From the NCBI RefSeq assembly GCF_006352025.1, contig NZ_CP040936.1, positions 434,001 to 498,000 on the forward strand: a stretch of 64,000 nucleotides of DNA, written 5' to 3'. Below the pieces are notes generated by a model that worked only from the letters and a program-made list of their open reading frames with translations, did not search any database and was not told where the DNA came from. Positions 33,041 through 41,790 of the stretch are shown in pieces (position 1 is the stretch's first letter; every line of letters starts with the position of its first letter). A program made the position numbers and the translations under genes. Source of the stretch: Hymenobacter sp. DG01 (lineage in GTDB: Bacteria > Bacteroidota > Bacteroidia > Cytophagales > Hymenobacteraceae).

Positions 33041-34060
33041 TTAGCGCGCCGGCCGCAGAATTACGTCCGCAAAATAGTCCTGCTCATCGGTAAAAAACTC
33101 CTCCACAGCCAAGCCGCTGGCCTGGGCGGCGGCACTAATGCCGGGGCGGGTAAATTTGTAGGAGTTTTCGGTGTGAATCATTTCCCAGGCGGCAAACTCT
33201 GCCTGCCAGTCCAGGGCCGTGAAGTGCACCGTCTGGGCCTGGCTGCTCACCAGGAACGAGCGCACGGCCCCGCTGAGCGGGTCATAGTCGGTGTAGTGCT
33301 GCCACTGGCCCAGGTCGAAGTCGGCGCCCAGCTCCTGGTTCAGGCGGTGCAGCAGGTTCAGGTTAAAGCGGGCCGTAACGCCCTGGCTGTCATCATAGGC
33401 CGCCCGGATCAGGCGCGGGTCTTTCTGCAGATCGAAGCCTACCAGCAGCCGGTCGTCGGGGGTGAGGGGGCGGGCCAGGCTCTGCAGAAAGCGGTGCCGG
33501 TCGTCGGGCAGGAAGTTGCCGATGTTGGAACCCAGAAACAGCACCGCCTTGCGGCCGGGCCGGCTGGCCATCAGGCGTAGGGCTTCGGCATAATCGGCCA
33601 CCACGGGCTCTACCCGCAGGGTGGGCAGCTCAGTGCGCAGGCTGGCGGCCAGGCCCTCGAGGGCGGCACTGGAAATATCGACGGGCACGTACGTAAACCG
33701 GGCCCCGGTAGCCAGCAGGTGGCGCAGCAGAATCTTGGTTTTCAGCCCGTCGCCGGCGCCCAGTTCCAGCAGGAAAAACGGCTCATCGGGGCTGCTGGGG
33801 CGCAGGGCCTGCCCGATAGCCTCCTGGTGGCGGCTCAGCAGGCCGAACTCAGTGCGGGTAGGGTAATACTCCGGCAGAGCCATGATCTGCTGAAACAAGC
33901 GGCTGCCCTCGTCATCATAGAAGTACATCGACGACAAGGTTTTGAACGGGCGGCTCAGCCCCTCGCGCACATGGCGGCCCAGCGGGCTGGTGGCCGCCGG
34001 TGGGGCAGAATGCCCAGCGGGCAAGGTGGAGGCAGAATTGGGAGCAGCAGGAGCAGGCAT
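33041..34060 (-). CDS. egtD: L-histidine N-alpha-methyltransferase (ergothioneine synthesis)
   Basis: 339 residues, the expected size. LSRPFKTLSSMYFYDDEGSRLFQQIMALPEYYPTRTE near the N-terminus is the family signature, the SAM site is LLELGAGDGLKTKILL, and LGSNIGNF and GVTARFNLNLL follow. EgtD makes hercynine from L-histidine with three SAM. It follows egtB by 86 bp on the same strand. The first 30 residues are low in complexity (Ala, Pro, Ser). Confidence 0.95.
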   Translation of the reverse strand: MPAPAAPNSASTLPAGHSAPPAATSPLGRHVREGLSRPFKTLSSMYFYDDEGSRLFQQIMALPEYYPTRTEFGLLSRHQEAIGQALRPSSPDEPFFLLELGAGDGLKTKILLRHLLATGARFTYVPVDISSAALEGLAASLRTELPTLRVEPVVADYAEALRLMASRPGRKAVLFLGSNIGNFLPDDRHRFLQSLARPLTPDDRLLVGFDLQKDPRLIRAAYDDSQGVTARFNLNLLHRLNQELGADFDLGQWQHYTDYDPLSGAVRSFLVSSQAQTVHFTALDWQAEFAAWEMIHTENSYKFTRPGISAAAQASGLAVEEFFTDEQDYFADVILRPAR

Positions 34061-34146
34061 AAGACAGAGGAAAGGAGAGAAGCTGGCAGCAGGCGGGCCC
34101 CGGGACAGAAGCCCCGGCGGCGTTCAGCACCAGAGCAGGGGTAGGG

Positions 34147-35442
34147 TTAGCGGGCCAGCCGGATGCCGGTAAACTGCCAGCGCTTATCGGGGTGGAAGAA
34201 GTTGCGGTAGGTGAGGCGGATGTGGCTTTGGGGCGTGGCGCAGGAGCCTCCGCGCAGCACCAGTTGGTTGAGCATAAACTTACCATTGTACTCGCCTAGG
34301 GCTCCGGCCGCGCGCTGGTAGCCAGGGTAGGCGTGGTAGGCCGAGTAGGTCCACTCCCAGGCGTCGCCGAGAAGCTGGTGGCACTGGTTGGCGGGGGCAG
34401 AGGGGGGTAGGGGCTGCGGGTCGAAGAGGTTGCTTTCAAGAAAGGTGCCGGCCGGGGTAGCGCCAAAGTGCCGGGCCGCAATTTCCCACTCTTGCTCCGT
34501 AGGCAGGCGGCAGCCCCGCCAGTGCGCATAGGCATCGGCCTCGTAAAAACTGATGTGGGTAACCGGAGCGGCCAGGTTCACGGGCACCAGGCCGTGGTGG
34601 CTGAAGCGGTGCCACTGCCCCTCGCGCAACACCCAGTACAGAGGGGCCTCCCAGCCCTGCTGCTGCACCAGGTCCCAGCCTTCGCCCAGCCAGTAACGGA
34701 AGTCGCGGTAGCCGCCCGCCTCCATAAACTCCAGGTACTCGGCGTTGGTTACCAGCCGGTTCTGCAGCTCAAAATCGGCTACGTACGTATCGTGGGCTCC
34801 CAACTCATTATCGAAGTGGAAGCCCTCTTCCTGAAACCCGATGCGGTGCACCCCGCCAGGTACCGGCAGCCAGCTTGCGGCCGGTGCTGCCGTAGCGGCA
34901 GCCGGGGCAGGAGCGGGCTGATAAGCCGGGGCCAGCGGGCTGGTGCTCAGGATGTACTTGATATCGGTAACCAGCAGCTCCTGGTGCTGCTGCTCGTGCT
35001 GCAGCCCCAACTCAAACACCTCCTGAAACGCGGCCGGCAGCGTATCCTGCAAGGCCAACAGGCGTTCCATCTGTGCATCCACGTAGGCGCGGTAGGCATA
35101 CACCTCGGCCAGCGGCGGGCGGGACAGTGTGCCCCGGTCGGCGCGGTTTACCCGGGAGCCCAGGGAGTTGTAGTACGAGTTGAACAGAAACGCGTAGTCG
35201 GGGTGGTACACCGCGTAGCCCGGCAGGTACTCGCGGAGCAAAAAGGTTTCGAAAAACCAGGTGGTATGCGCCAAGTGCCATTTGGGCGGGCTCACATCGA
35301 TGATGGGCTGCACGACGGTATCCTCAGGCAGCAGGGGGCGGCACAAGGCCTCTGTTTGCTGGCGCACGGCCCGAAAGCGGGCGGGCAGGGAGGCGGACAA
35401 ACCAGGGGCAAGCCGTTGTGCGGAGGCCGGATCAGAGTTCAT
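34147..35442 (-). CDS. egtB: Ergothioneine synthesis protein EgtB (hercynine oxygenase)
   Basis: 431 residues. N-terminal DinB-like domain with WHLAHTTWFF (H56) and H149-x3-H153-x-E in HEQQHQEL, the His residues that bind iron; the C-terminal half is the FGE/sulfatase-modifying domain with WEWTYSAYHAYPGY, RGGSCATPQSHIRLTYRNFF. It catalyses the oxidative C-S bond formation between hercynine and a thiol substrate in ergothioneine synthesis. With EgtD next to it the pathway is nearly complete; EgtC and EgtE are not seen, as in other Bacteroidota and in the cysteine-using variants. Confidence 0.94.
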   Translation of the reverse strand: MNSDPASAQRLAPGLSASLPARFRAVRQQTEALCRPLLPEDTVVQPIIDVSPPKWHLAHTTWFFETFLLREYLPGYAVYHPDYAFLFNSYYNSLGSRVNRADRGTLSRPPLAEVYAYRAYVDAQMERLLALQDTLPAAFQEVFELGLQHEQQHQELLVTDIKYILSTSPLAPAYQPAPAPAAATAAPAASWLPVPGGVHRIGFQEEGFHFDNELGAHDTYVADFELQNRLVTNAEYLEFMEAGGYRDFRYWLGEGWDLVQQQGWEAPLYWVLREGQWHRFSHHGLVPVNLAAPVTHISFYEADAYAHWRGCRLPTEQEWEIAARHFGATPAGTFLESNLFDPQPLPPSAPANQCHQLLGDAWEWTYSAYHAYPGYQRAAGALGEYNGKFMLNQLVLRGGSCATPQSHIRLTYRNFFHPDKRWQFTGIRLAR

Positions 35443-35705
35443 AGCAGGCAGAAATATGGCAAAGGCACCATTAGCATAACGGCAAACGGGGCGGGTAGTT
35501 TAAGCAGGTTCGGCAATTAAGCTCAGCGGTACGTGTTTAACGTAGCCCGTGCGTATTACTACGGGGGTAGCTCCTCAGTACAAAGCGGTATTTTACGATT
35601 GGAGGTAGGTTTTTGCCTATTCCTCCGGCATCTTCGGTCATACTCAGGGTGTTAGAAATCAACTGCCGCCCTGTCAACCATCACCCTCTTACCCTACTAC
35701 GAGCT

Positions 35706-35936
35706 ATGAACACCAAATCCGCCAACCGTACCAATCCCGAAACGCCCGCCGCCAAACGTCCCCGGGGCTTTGCCGCCATGGACCCCGCCACCCAGCGCCG
35801 CATCGCCAGCGAGGGAGGCCGCGCCTCACACCAGAGCGGCCGGGGCCACCGCTTTACCTCAGAGGAAGCCCGGGCGGCCGGCCGTAAGGGGGGCCAGGCT
35901 AGCCGCGGACGCGGCAATCAGGGCACTGCCGCATAA
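35706..35936 (+). CDS. KGG-motif small stress-type protein
   Basis: 76 residues, basic and glycine-rich. It carries the KGG-family pattern: RGFAAMDPATQRRIASEGGRASH, then RFTSEEARAAGRKGGQAS, that is two helical units each ending in GG. Members include B. subtilis GsiB and fungal Con-10, usually stress or dormancy proteins; the role here is inferred. The gene stands alone; a GC-rich gap of about 270 bp precedes it. ATG 35706 was chosen. Confidence 0.85.
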   Translation: MNTKSANRTNPETPAAKRPRGFAAMDPATQRRIASEGGRASHQSGRGHRFTSEEARAAGRKGGQASRGRGNQGTAA

Positions 35937-36123
35937 ATAAGCTGACTGCTGAGGAGTAACGACGAGGCGGGTATTGCCGGCTGAGTCGTCTGAACGGTGC
36001 CGCTTCTGCTTGGGGTTTCCCGGGCCGGAGCGGCGCTTGTGATTAGGGCCGGGCTGCACCGGCTGCCGGCCCGTATATTGGTGCCCCAACCAGCCCGGTG
36101 CCTGCCACCTCGTCTTCGTGCCC

Positions 36124-37197
36124 ATGCTTCAGCTTCGCCTTTCCCGCCGTGTTCTGCAGTTCAACTTTCCTGCCCGTACCTCGCGCGGTGCCCTTACCGA
36201 GCACGTAGCCCACTATCTGCATCTGCACAACTCCGCGCAGCCCCACCTGGAAGGATTGGGCGAAGCGGCGCCGCTGGCCGGGTTAAGCCCCGACCACCGC
36301 CCCGACTTTGAGGCCACCCTGGAGGGCTTTGTGCGGGAGTTTAACCGCCGCCAGCTGCGCGAACTGCTGCCCCAGGAAGCCACCGAGCTGGTGAGCCCCG
36401 AGTGGCCTGCCCTGCGCTTTGCCTTGGAAACGGCCACCCTGGATTTGCAGAACGGCGGCACCCATTGCCTCTACAACAACGCCTTCAGCCGGGGAGAGGC
36501 CGGTGTTCCCATCAACGGGCTGATCTGGATGGGTGACCAGGCCTTTATGCGGGAGCAGATTGAGAAAAAACTGGCCGAGGGCTATAGCTGCCTGAAGCTG
36601 AAGATAGGCGGGCTGGACTTCGATACCGAGCTGGAGCTGCTGCGCGAAATACGCGCCGTGGCCGGGCCCGAGCGGCTTACCCTGCGCGTAGATGCCAACG
36701 GCGCCTTCGCCCCCCACGATGCCCTGGCTAAGCTGGAGCAGCTGGCCCGGTTCAGCCTGCACTCCATTGAGCAGCCCATCCGGGCCGGGCAGTGGCAGGC
36801 CCTGGCCGAGGTATGCCGCCACTCGCCGGTGCCCGTAGCCCTGGATGAGGAGCTGATTGGCCTGACTGCCCCCGACCAGCAGGACGCCCTGCTGGACCAG
36901 ACCCGCCCGGCCTACCTCATCCTGAAGCCTACCCTGCTGGGAGGGCTGCAAGCCAGCCTCGACTGGGCCGCCAAAGCCCAGGCCCGCGGCCTGGGTTGGT
37001 GGCTTACCTCGGCCCTGGAATCCAACGTAGGGCTGAACGCCATTGGGCAGCTGGCCGGCTCCTACGCCCAACCCGGCTTCCCACAAGGGCTGGGCACCGG
37101 ACAGTTGTATCATAACAATGTAGCCGCGCCCCTGCACATCCGGGCCGGGCAGCTGCATTACAGCCCACGGGGCACCTGGGAGCACCCTGAGGGCTAG
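36124..37197 (+). CDS. menC: o-Succinylbenzoate synthase-like enolase superfamily enzyme
   Basis: 357 residues. KLKIGG (KxK catalytic lysine), RVDANGAF (metal Asp), SIEQPI (metal Glu), LDEEL (metal Asp/Glu) and ILKPTLLGG (second catalytic Lys) follow the MLE/OSBS subgroup order. Bacteroidota use this enzyme in menaquinone synthesis; dipeptide epimerase is the alternative since the two are close. No other men gene lies in the window. ATG 36124 was chosen over GTG 36118. Confidence 0.82.
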   Translation: MLQLRLSRRVLQFNFPARTSRGALTEHVAHYLHLHNSAQPHLEGLGEAAPLAGLSPDHRPDFEATLEGFVREFNRRQLRELLPQEATELVSPEWPALRFALETATLDLQNGGTHCLYNNAFSRGEAGVPINGLIWMGDQAFMREQIEKKLAEGYSCLKLKIGGLDFDTELELLREIRAVAGPERLTLRVDANGAFAPHDALAKLEQLARFSLHSIEQPIRAGQWQALAEVCRHSPVPVALDEELIGLTAPDQQDALLDQTRPAYLILKPTLLGGLQASLDWAAKAQARGLGWWLTSALESNVGLNAIGQLAGSYAQPGFPQGLGTGQLYHNNVAAPLHIRAGQLHYSPRGTWEHPEG

Positions 37198-37281
37198 GTC
37201 CGGTCGGGCGCCAGGCCGCAAAACCCGACGTGCACGGAATAGGATTTTTGGTTATCTTACCAAGCCCACTTCCGTACTGCC

Positions 37282-38577
37282 ATGCTTACGCGTATCTGCG
37301 TTATTCTGCTGTTTTCGGGCCGCGCGCGGGCGGTAGGGGCGGCCGTATTGCTGGGTTTGCTGCTGGGAGTGGCCGCACCCCGGCTCGGGTGGGCGCAGCA
37401 GGCCGCCTTCCGGTTTGAGAAGCCCCGGCAGCGCCAGGTACGCACGCCGTTTCTGCTGCAGCGCAACCTGATTATTCTGCCCATTCAGCTCAACGGTAAA
37501 GGTCCCTACAATTTTATTGTGGATACGGGCATCAACAGCTGCCTGATTACCGACCCCCGCCTGCGGCAGGAGCTGAACCTAACCGTAGGGGGGCGCTTTC
37601 TGGTGGCCGGTGCCGGCGAGGAAAACCCGCTGGAAGCCTTTCAGATACCAGCCGTAGCCGTGGGGCTGCCCGGTGGCATCACGGCACCCAGCCTGAGCTT
37701 TCTGATGCTTTCCGAGGATGTGCTTAACCTCTCGGGCTACGTGGGTATTCCTATTCATGGCCTGTTGGGGGCCGATGTGTTTCGCAGCTTTGTGGTGGAG
37801 GTGGACCCCGTAGCCGAAGCCCTTACCTTCCACGACCCGGCCACGTTCCGGGCGCCTCGTGGACGGCGCTGGGCCCGTTTGCCCCTGGATATGGAAGGCC
37901 GCAAGTCCTACCTTACCCTGCCGGTGCAGCTCAACGACTCCCTCAAACTGCCCCTGAAGCTGGTGCTGGATACCGGCGCGGGCCATGCCCTGTCCCTGGA
38001 AACCACCTCCGATGCCCGCCTGCAGCTGCCCCCCCAGCGCCTGCGCAGCCAGTTGGGGCGCGGCCTCAATGGCAACATCAACGGCTACCTGGGGCGGGTG
38101 CCGGCCCTGGAGCTGGGGCGCTACCGGGTGCCGGCCCTGCTTACCTCGTTTCCGGATGCGGCCGATGTAGCCCAGCGCGCCGACGTGCCCCGCAACGGCA
38201 ACCTGGGATTTGAGCTGCTCAAGCGCTTTACCGTGGTCATCGACTACACCCATAACCAGCTGCTGCTGCGTCCCAACGAGAAGTTCCGGGACCCGTTCGA
38301 GCACGATATGTGCGGGTTTGAAGTGCTGGCTACCGGCCCCAACTACCGCCAGTACCGGGTGCTGCGGGTAGAAGCTGCCGGGCCCGCCGCCGAAGCCGGT
38401 ATTGAGCCCGGCGACGAAATACTCTCCATTAACCTGCTGCCAGCAGAGGCGCTCAGCCTGACCCAGCTGAGCCGTCTGCTACACTCTGCCGACGGGCGGC
38501 AGCTGCTGTTTGTGCTGCGCCGGGCCAGCACCGGCGACCTGTTTACGACCACCGTGCGCCTGAAGCGCCAGATTTAG
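37282..38577 (+). CDS. Aspartyl protease with PDZ domain
   Basis: 431 residues. A hydrophobic N-terminus (about 20-40) serves as signal anchor. Two retropepsin-like halves carry DTG at 81-83 (IVDTGINSCLI) and at about 230-232 (LVLDTGAGHAL), giving the catalytic pair, and a PDZ domain near 370-425 ends with AGIEPGDEILSINLL. Bacteroidota have many such predicted periplasmic proteases; substrate is unknown. Both active-site motifs are intact. Confidence 0.88.
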   Translation: MLTRICVILLFSGRARAVGAAVLLGLLLGVAAPRLGWAQQAAFRFEKPRQRQVRTPFLLQRNLIILPIQLNGKGPYNFIVDTGINSCLITDPRLRQELNLTVGGRFLVAGAGEENPLEAFQIPAVAVGLPGGITAPSLSFLMLSEDVLNLSGYVGIPIHGLLGADVFRSFVVEVDPVAEALTFHDPATFRAPRGRRWARLPLDMEGRKSYLTLPVQLNDSLKLPLKLVLDTGAGHALSLETTSDARLQLPPQRLRSQLGRGLNGNINGYLGRVPALELGRYRVPALLTSFPDAADVAQRADVPRNGNLGFELLKRFTVVIDYTHNQLLLRPNEKFRDPFEHDMCGFEVLATGPNYRQYRVLRVEAAGPAAEAGIEPGDEILSINLLPAEALSLTQLSRLLHSADGRQLLFVLRRASTGDLFTTTVRLKRQI

Positions 38578-38735
38578 CCGCCCCGGAGCCGGCGCGGTAG
38601 TGGGCCTGCCAGCAGCCATTGGTGGGCTCGGGCCGTAAGCACCGAGGCCGGCTTGCCCCCGGCGGAGCGCAAAACCCCTACATTAGGAGCCGCCCGCCGT
38701 TTCGGTAGCTTTCCCACTCTCCGCCCATTCCCCGC

Positions 38736-39917
38736 ATGGCTCTCCCTTCGTCGGCCGCGCAGGTGCAGCTGCCGCCCCTGCTCCAGGCTAATCAGCATAT
38801 CTACTCCGATTACTTTGATGAGAACTTTGTAGAAGCCCTGGACCGCAACATTCTGCAGCTGCTGGACCGGGTGTGGTTTCGCTCGGAGCTGGTGGGGTTT
38901 GAGAACTTTCCCCAGCGCAACCGGCCCGACCGGCCCCTGCTCTTCGCCTCCAACCACTCGGGCATGGCCTTTCCCTGGGATGCCATGGTGGCCCTCTCGC
39001 ACCTGTGGCGGCGCCTGCCCAGCCTCCGCAACCTGCCCCGGCCCCTCTCGGCGCCCATGCTTTCGCAGTCGGTGCTGATGAATCCGTTTCTGCTTAAAAA
39101 CTTCTGGAAGAAGTGCGGGTGCGTGGACGCCACGACCCTGAACTTCGAGACGATGATGTACTACCAGGACCACAACCTGATGCTCTACCCCGAGGGGGTA
39201 GCCGGCATCGGAAAGGGGTTTAACCGCAAGTACCAGTTGCAGCGCCTGGCCACCAGCATCGTGCGCCTGGGCATAGAGCACCGCACCGACATCATTCCGT
39301 TTTACACCATCAACGGCGAGTACCTGAACCCCTATGCCTACAGCTGGGACTGGGTTAACCGGCTAAGCAAAAAGATAGGTATTCCGTTTATCCCGATGGG
39401 GCCGATTCTGCTGCTGGTGCTGCTGCAGCCCTGGTTTTTCTACATGGCCTTTCCAGCCAAGCTCACCTTTGTGCTCGGCCGCCGCATCCGGCCCTATGAG
39501 CTGACCTCCACGCCCGCCGCCGAGCTTACCCGCCCGGAGTACGAGGCTTTGTCGGGCCAGATCAGGGGGCAGATGCAGCAGGAGCTGGATGCCGCCGTGC
39601 AGCAGTACGGGCAGCGGCCCTACCGCTGGCGCGAGCTGTGGCAGCGCATCAAGGAAAACTGGCGCTACTTTCCGTTTTTTCTGCCCTGGGCCTGGCCGGC
39701 CTTGTTCCGGGAGTTCGAGCGCCAGTACGTGCACCTGGGCCGCCGCGACTTTAATTTAGACCTGCGCAGCCCTGGCGCTTACTTGTGCATGCTGTGGCGC
39801 AACCCGTTCACCATTACCTTCTTCGTGCCTATTCTGGGCTGGATTCCGATTGCCATTCGGGGCTACAAGGGCCACCGGATCGGGAAGCGCTCCGCCGCGC
39901 CGGATAAAGCGCGTTGA
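38736..39917 (+). CDS. Lysophospholipid acyltransferase-like protein
   Basis: 393 residues. LLFASNHSGMAFPWDAMV has the NH-D acyltransferase motif with an unusual seven residues between His and Asp (usual four), and LYPEGVAGIGKGF the glycerol-3-phosphate acyltransferase EG site. Membrane-associated hydrophobic stretches are near 210-235 (PILLLVLLQPWFFYMAFPA). A role in phospholipid or glycolipid acylation is inferred. The gap to the next gene is 175 bp; the stop is followed by an apparent UbiB-family gene. The odd HxxxxxxxD spacing deserves a check. Confidence 0.8.
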   Translation: MALPSSAAQVQLPPLLQANQHIYSDYFDENFVEALDRNILQLLDRVWFRSELVGFENFPQRNRPDRPLLFASNHSGMAFPWDAMVALSHLWRRLPSLRNLPRPLSAPMLSQSVLMNPFLLKNFWKKCGCVDATTLNFETMMYYQDHNLMLYPEGVAGIGKGFNRKYQLQRLATSIVRLGIEHRTDIIPFYTINGEYLNPYAYSWDWVNRLSKKIGIPFIPMGPILLLVLLQPWFFYMAFPAKLTFVLGRRIRPYELTSTPAAELTRPEYEALSGQIRGQMQQELDAAVQQYGQRPYRWRELWQRIKENWRYFPFFLPWAWPALFREFERQYVHLGRRDFNLDLRSPGAYLCMLWRNPFTITFFVPILGWIPIAIRGYKGHRIGKRSAAPDKAR

Positions 39918-40092
39918 GGCAGAAGCGCATGCCGGGAGGCTCGTTAGGCCCCTGGATGCTACCCCGGCTTCGGCTTTGTAGGCTGAGGCTTTCCGGCCCC
40001 GGAGGGGGTAGGGCCACGCTGCAGGCTGACTTCGGAAATCAGTGAAGCAGCATTCCTTTATTGAGTTTATTTCCTGAAGCACTCCAGGCTCC

Positions 40093-41781
40093 ATGTTCAA
40101 GAATACCATTTCCAACCTCACGCGCATCCGGCAGGTAGCCGAAGTGCTTATCCGTTACGGTTTCGAGGACGTGGTAACGAGCACCGCCCTGCGCCGGCTG
40201 GTGCCCCAGAGTAGGCGCCGGGCTAGGGCCGATGGGGAGCCGGCCGTGTTTGAAACCACGCGCTGGCAGCGCATCCGCATGATTATTGAGGAGCTGGGCC
40301 CTACCTTTATCAAGCTGGCCCAGGCCCTGAGCAACCGAGCCGATTTGCTGCCCCAGCCCCTGATTGACGAGTTTGAAAAGCTGCAAAGCAACGTACCGCC
40401 TTTCCCGGTAGCACAGGCCCGCCAGATTATTGAGCAGGAGCTAGGTTGCCCCCTGGAAGAAGTATTTACCGAGTTTGACGAGGTACCCCTGGGCTCGGCC
40501 AGTATTGGGCAGGTGCACGGGGCGCGGCTGCTGTCGGGCGAGCGGGTGGTGGTGAAGGTGCAGCGCCCCGACGTGCAGGAGAAAGTGCGCACCGACCTGA
40601 GCCTGCTGCACGAGCTGGTGCGCCTGACCGCACCCTTCCTGCGCCGCCACGGCCTGGCCAACCCCCAGGACATTGTGGATGCCTTCGAGCGGAGCATGAC
40701 CAAGGAGCTGGACTACACCTCCGAGGCCCGCAGCATGGAGCAGTTTCGCAAGCTCTATGCAAGCTACGAGACGTTCTATATCCCGCGGCCTTACCGGGAG
40801 CTGAGCACCAGCAAAATTCTGGTGATTGAGTTTGTGAGCGGCTGCAAAATCACCGACAAAGCCCAGCTGCTGGCCTGGGGCCTCAGCCCCGAGCAGGTGG
40901 CCGAAACGGGCATGGACATCTACCTGACTCAGATTTTCGAGTTTGGAGCCTTTCACGCCGATCCGCACCCCGGCAACGTGCTGGTGCGGCCCGACGGGAC
41001 GCTGGTGCTCATTGACTTCGGGATGGTAGGGCGCCTGACCAGGCAGCAGAAATACGCCTTTGCCGGCGTGTTCATTGGCATGGCCCGCCAAGACCCGCGC
41101 GGCATGGCCCTGAACTTCCGCCGCCTAGCCCTGACCTCGGAAATACCGGACATGCGCTCCTTCGAGGCCGACCTGGCGCAGCTCATTGAGGATTTTGCTA
41201 CCCTCGATGTGAAGGAAATGAGCATGTCGGATCTGGCCGATGCGCTGCAGGGCGTGATTTACCGCTACAAGCTGCAGGTGCCCGGTGCCGTGTTCCTGAT
41301 ACTGCGGGCCCTCGTGATTCTGGAAGGCATTGGCAAGGTGCTGCACCCCCACTTCAACACCTTCGAGTTTGTGCGGCCCTATGGTGCGCGCATCATCGCC
41401 GAGCAGTATTCGGCCGAAAATATCCAGAACGAAGCCCTTTACACGGGCACCCAACTGCTGGCCCTGCTGCAAACCCTACCCACCGATGTGCGCCAGATCA
41501 TGCGCAAAATTTCCCGCGGCGACCTGCGGGTGCGCGTGGAGCTAAGCGGCTACCAGCAGCTCCTGCGCAAAGCCGACCAGCTGGTGAGCCGCGGTATTCT
41601 GGCGGCCGTGGCAGTAGCCATGATTGTGTTTGCGGGCCTGAGCTTACTGGGCCACTACCCGGCCTCCATGCCCTACCACCGGGGCCTACCCATGGTAACC
41701 TGGTACAGCCTGGGCGTAGCGGCGTTCCTGCTGCTGATCCTCTTCATTCTGGGCACCAAAAACGAGCGGAGCCGGGAGTAG
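40093..41781 (+). CDS. UbiB/ABC1-type atypical kinase
   Basis: 562 residues. FGPTFIKLAQ-like LGPTFIKLAQALSNRADLLP, ASIGQVHGARLLSGERVVVKVQRP (ATP-binding Lys), FHADPHPGNVLVRPDGTLVLIDFGMVG (catalytic and metal Asp) are the ADCK/UbiB signature. Two C-terminal membrane helices (about 500-517 and 540-557) anchor it. Family members affect quinone synthesis; menC nearby fits the idea but gives no proof. The following genes are on the other strand. Confidence 0.92.
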   Translation: MFKNTISNLTRIRQVAEVLIRYGFEDVVTSTALRRLVPQSRRRARADGEPAVFETTRWQRIRMIIEELGPTFIKLAQALSNRADLLPQPLIDEFEKLQSNVPPFPVAQARQIIEQELGCPLEEVFTEFDEVPLGSASIGQVHGARLLSGERVVVKVQRPDVQEKVRTDLSLLHELVRLTAPFLRRHGLANPQDIVDAFERSMTKELDYTSEARSMEQFRKLYASYETFYIPRPYRELSTSKILVIEFVSGCKITDKAQLLAWGLSPEQVAETGMDIYLTQIFEFGAFHADPHPGNVLVRPDGTLVLIDFGMVGRLTRQQKYAFAGVFIGMARQDPRGMALNFRRLALTSEIPDMRSFEADLAQLIEDFATLDVKEMSMSDLADALQGVIYRYKLQVPGAVFLILRALVILEGIGKVLHPHFNTFEFVRPYGARIIAEQYSAENIQNEALYTGTQLLALLQTLPTDVRQIMRKISRGDLRVRVELSGYQQLLRKADQLVSRGILAAVAVAMIVFAGLSLLGHYPASMPYHRGLPMVTWYSLGVAAFLLLILFILGTKNERSRE

Positions 41782-41790
41782 CCCCCTGGC

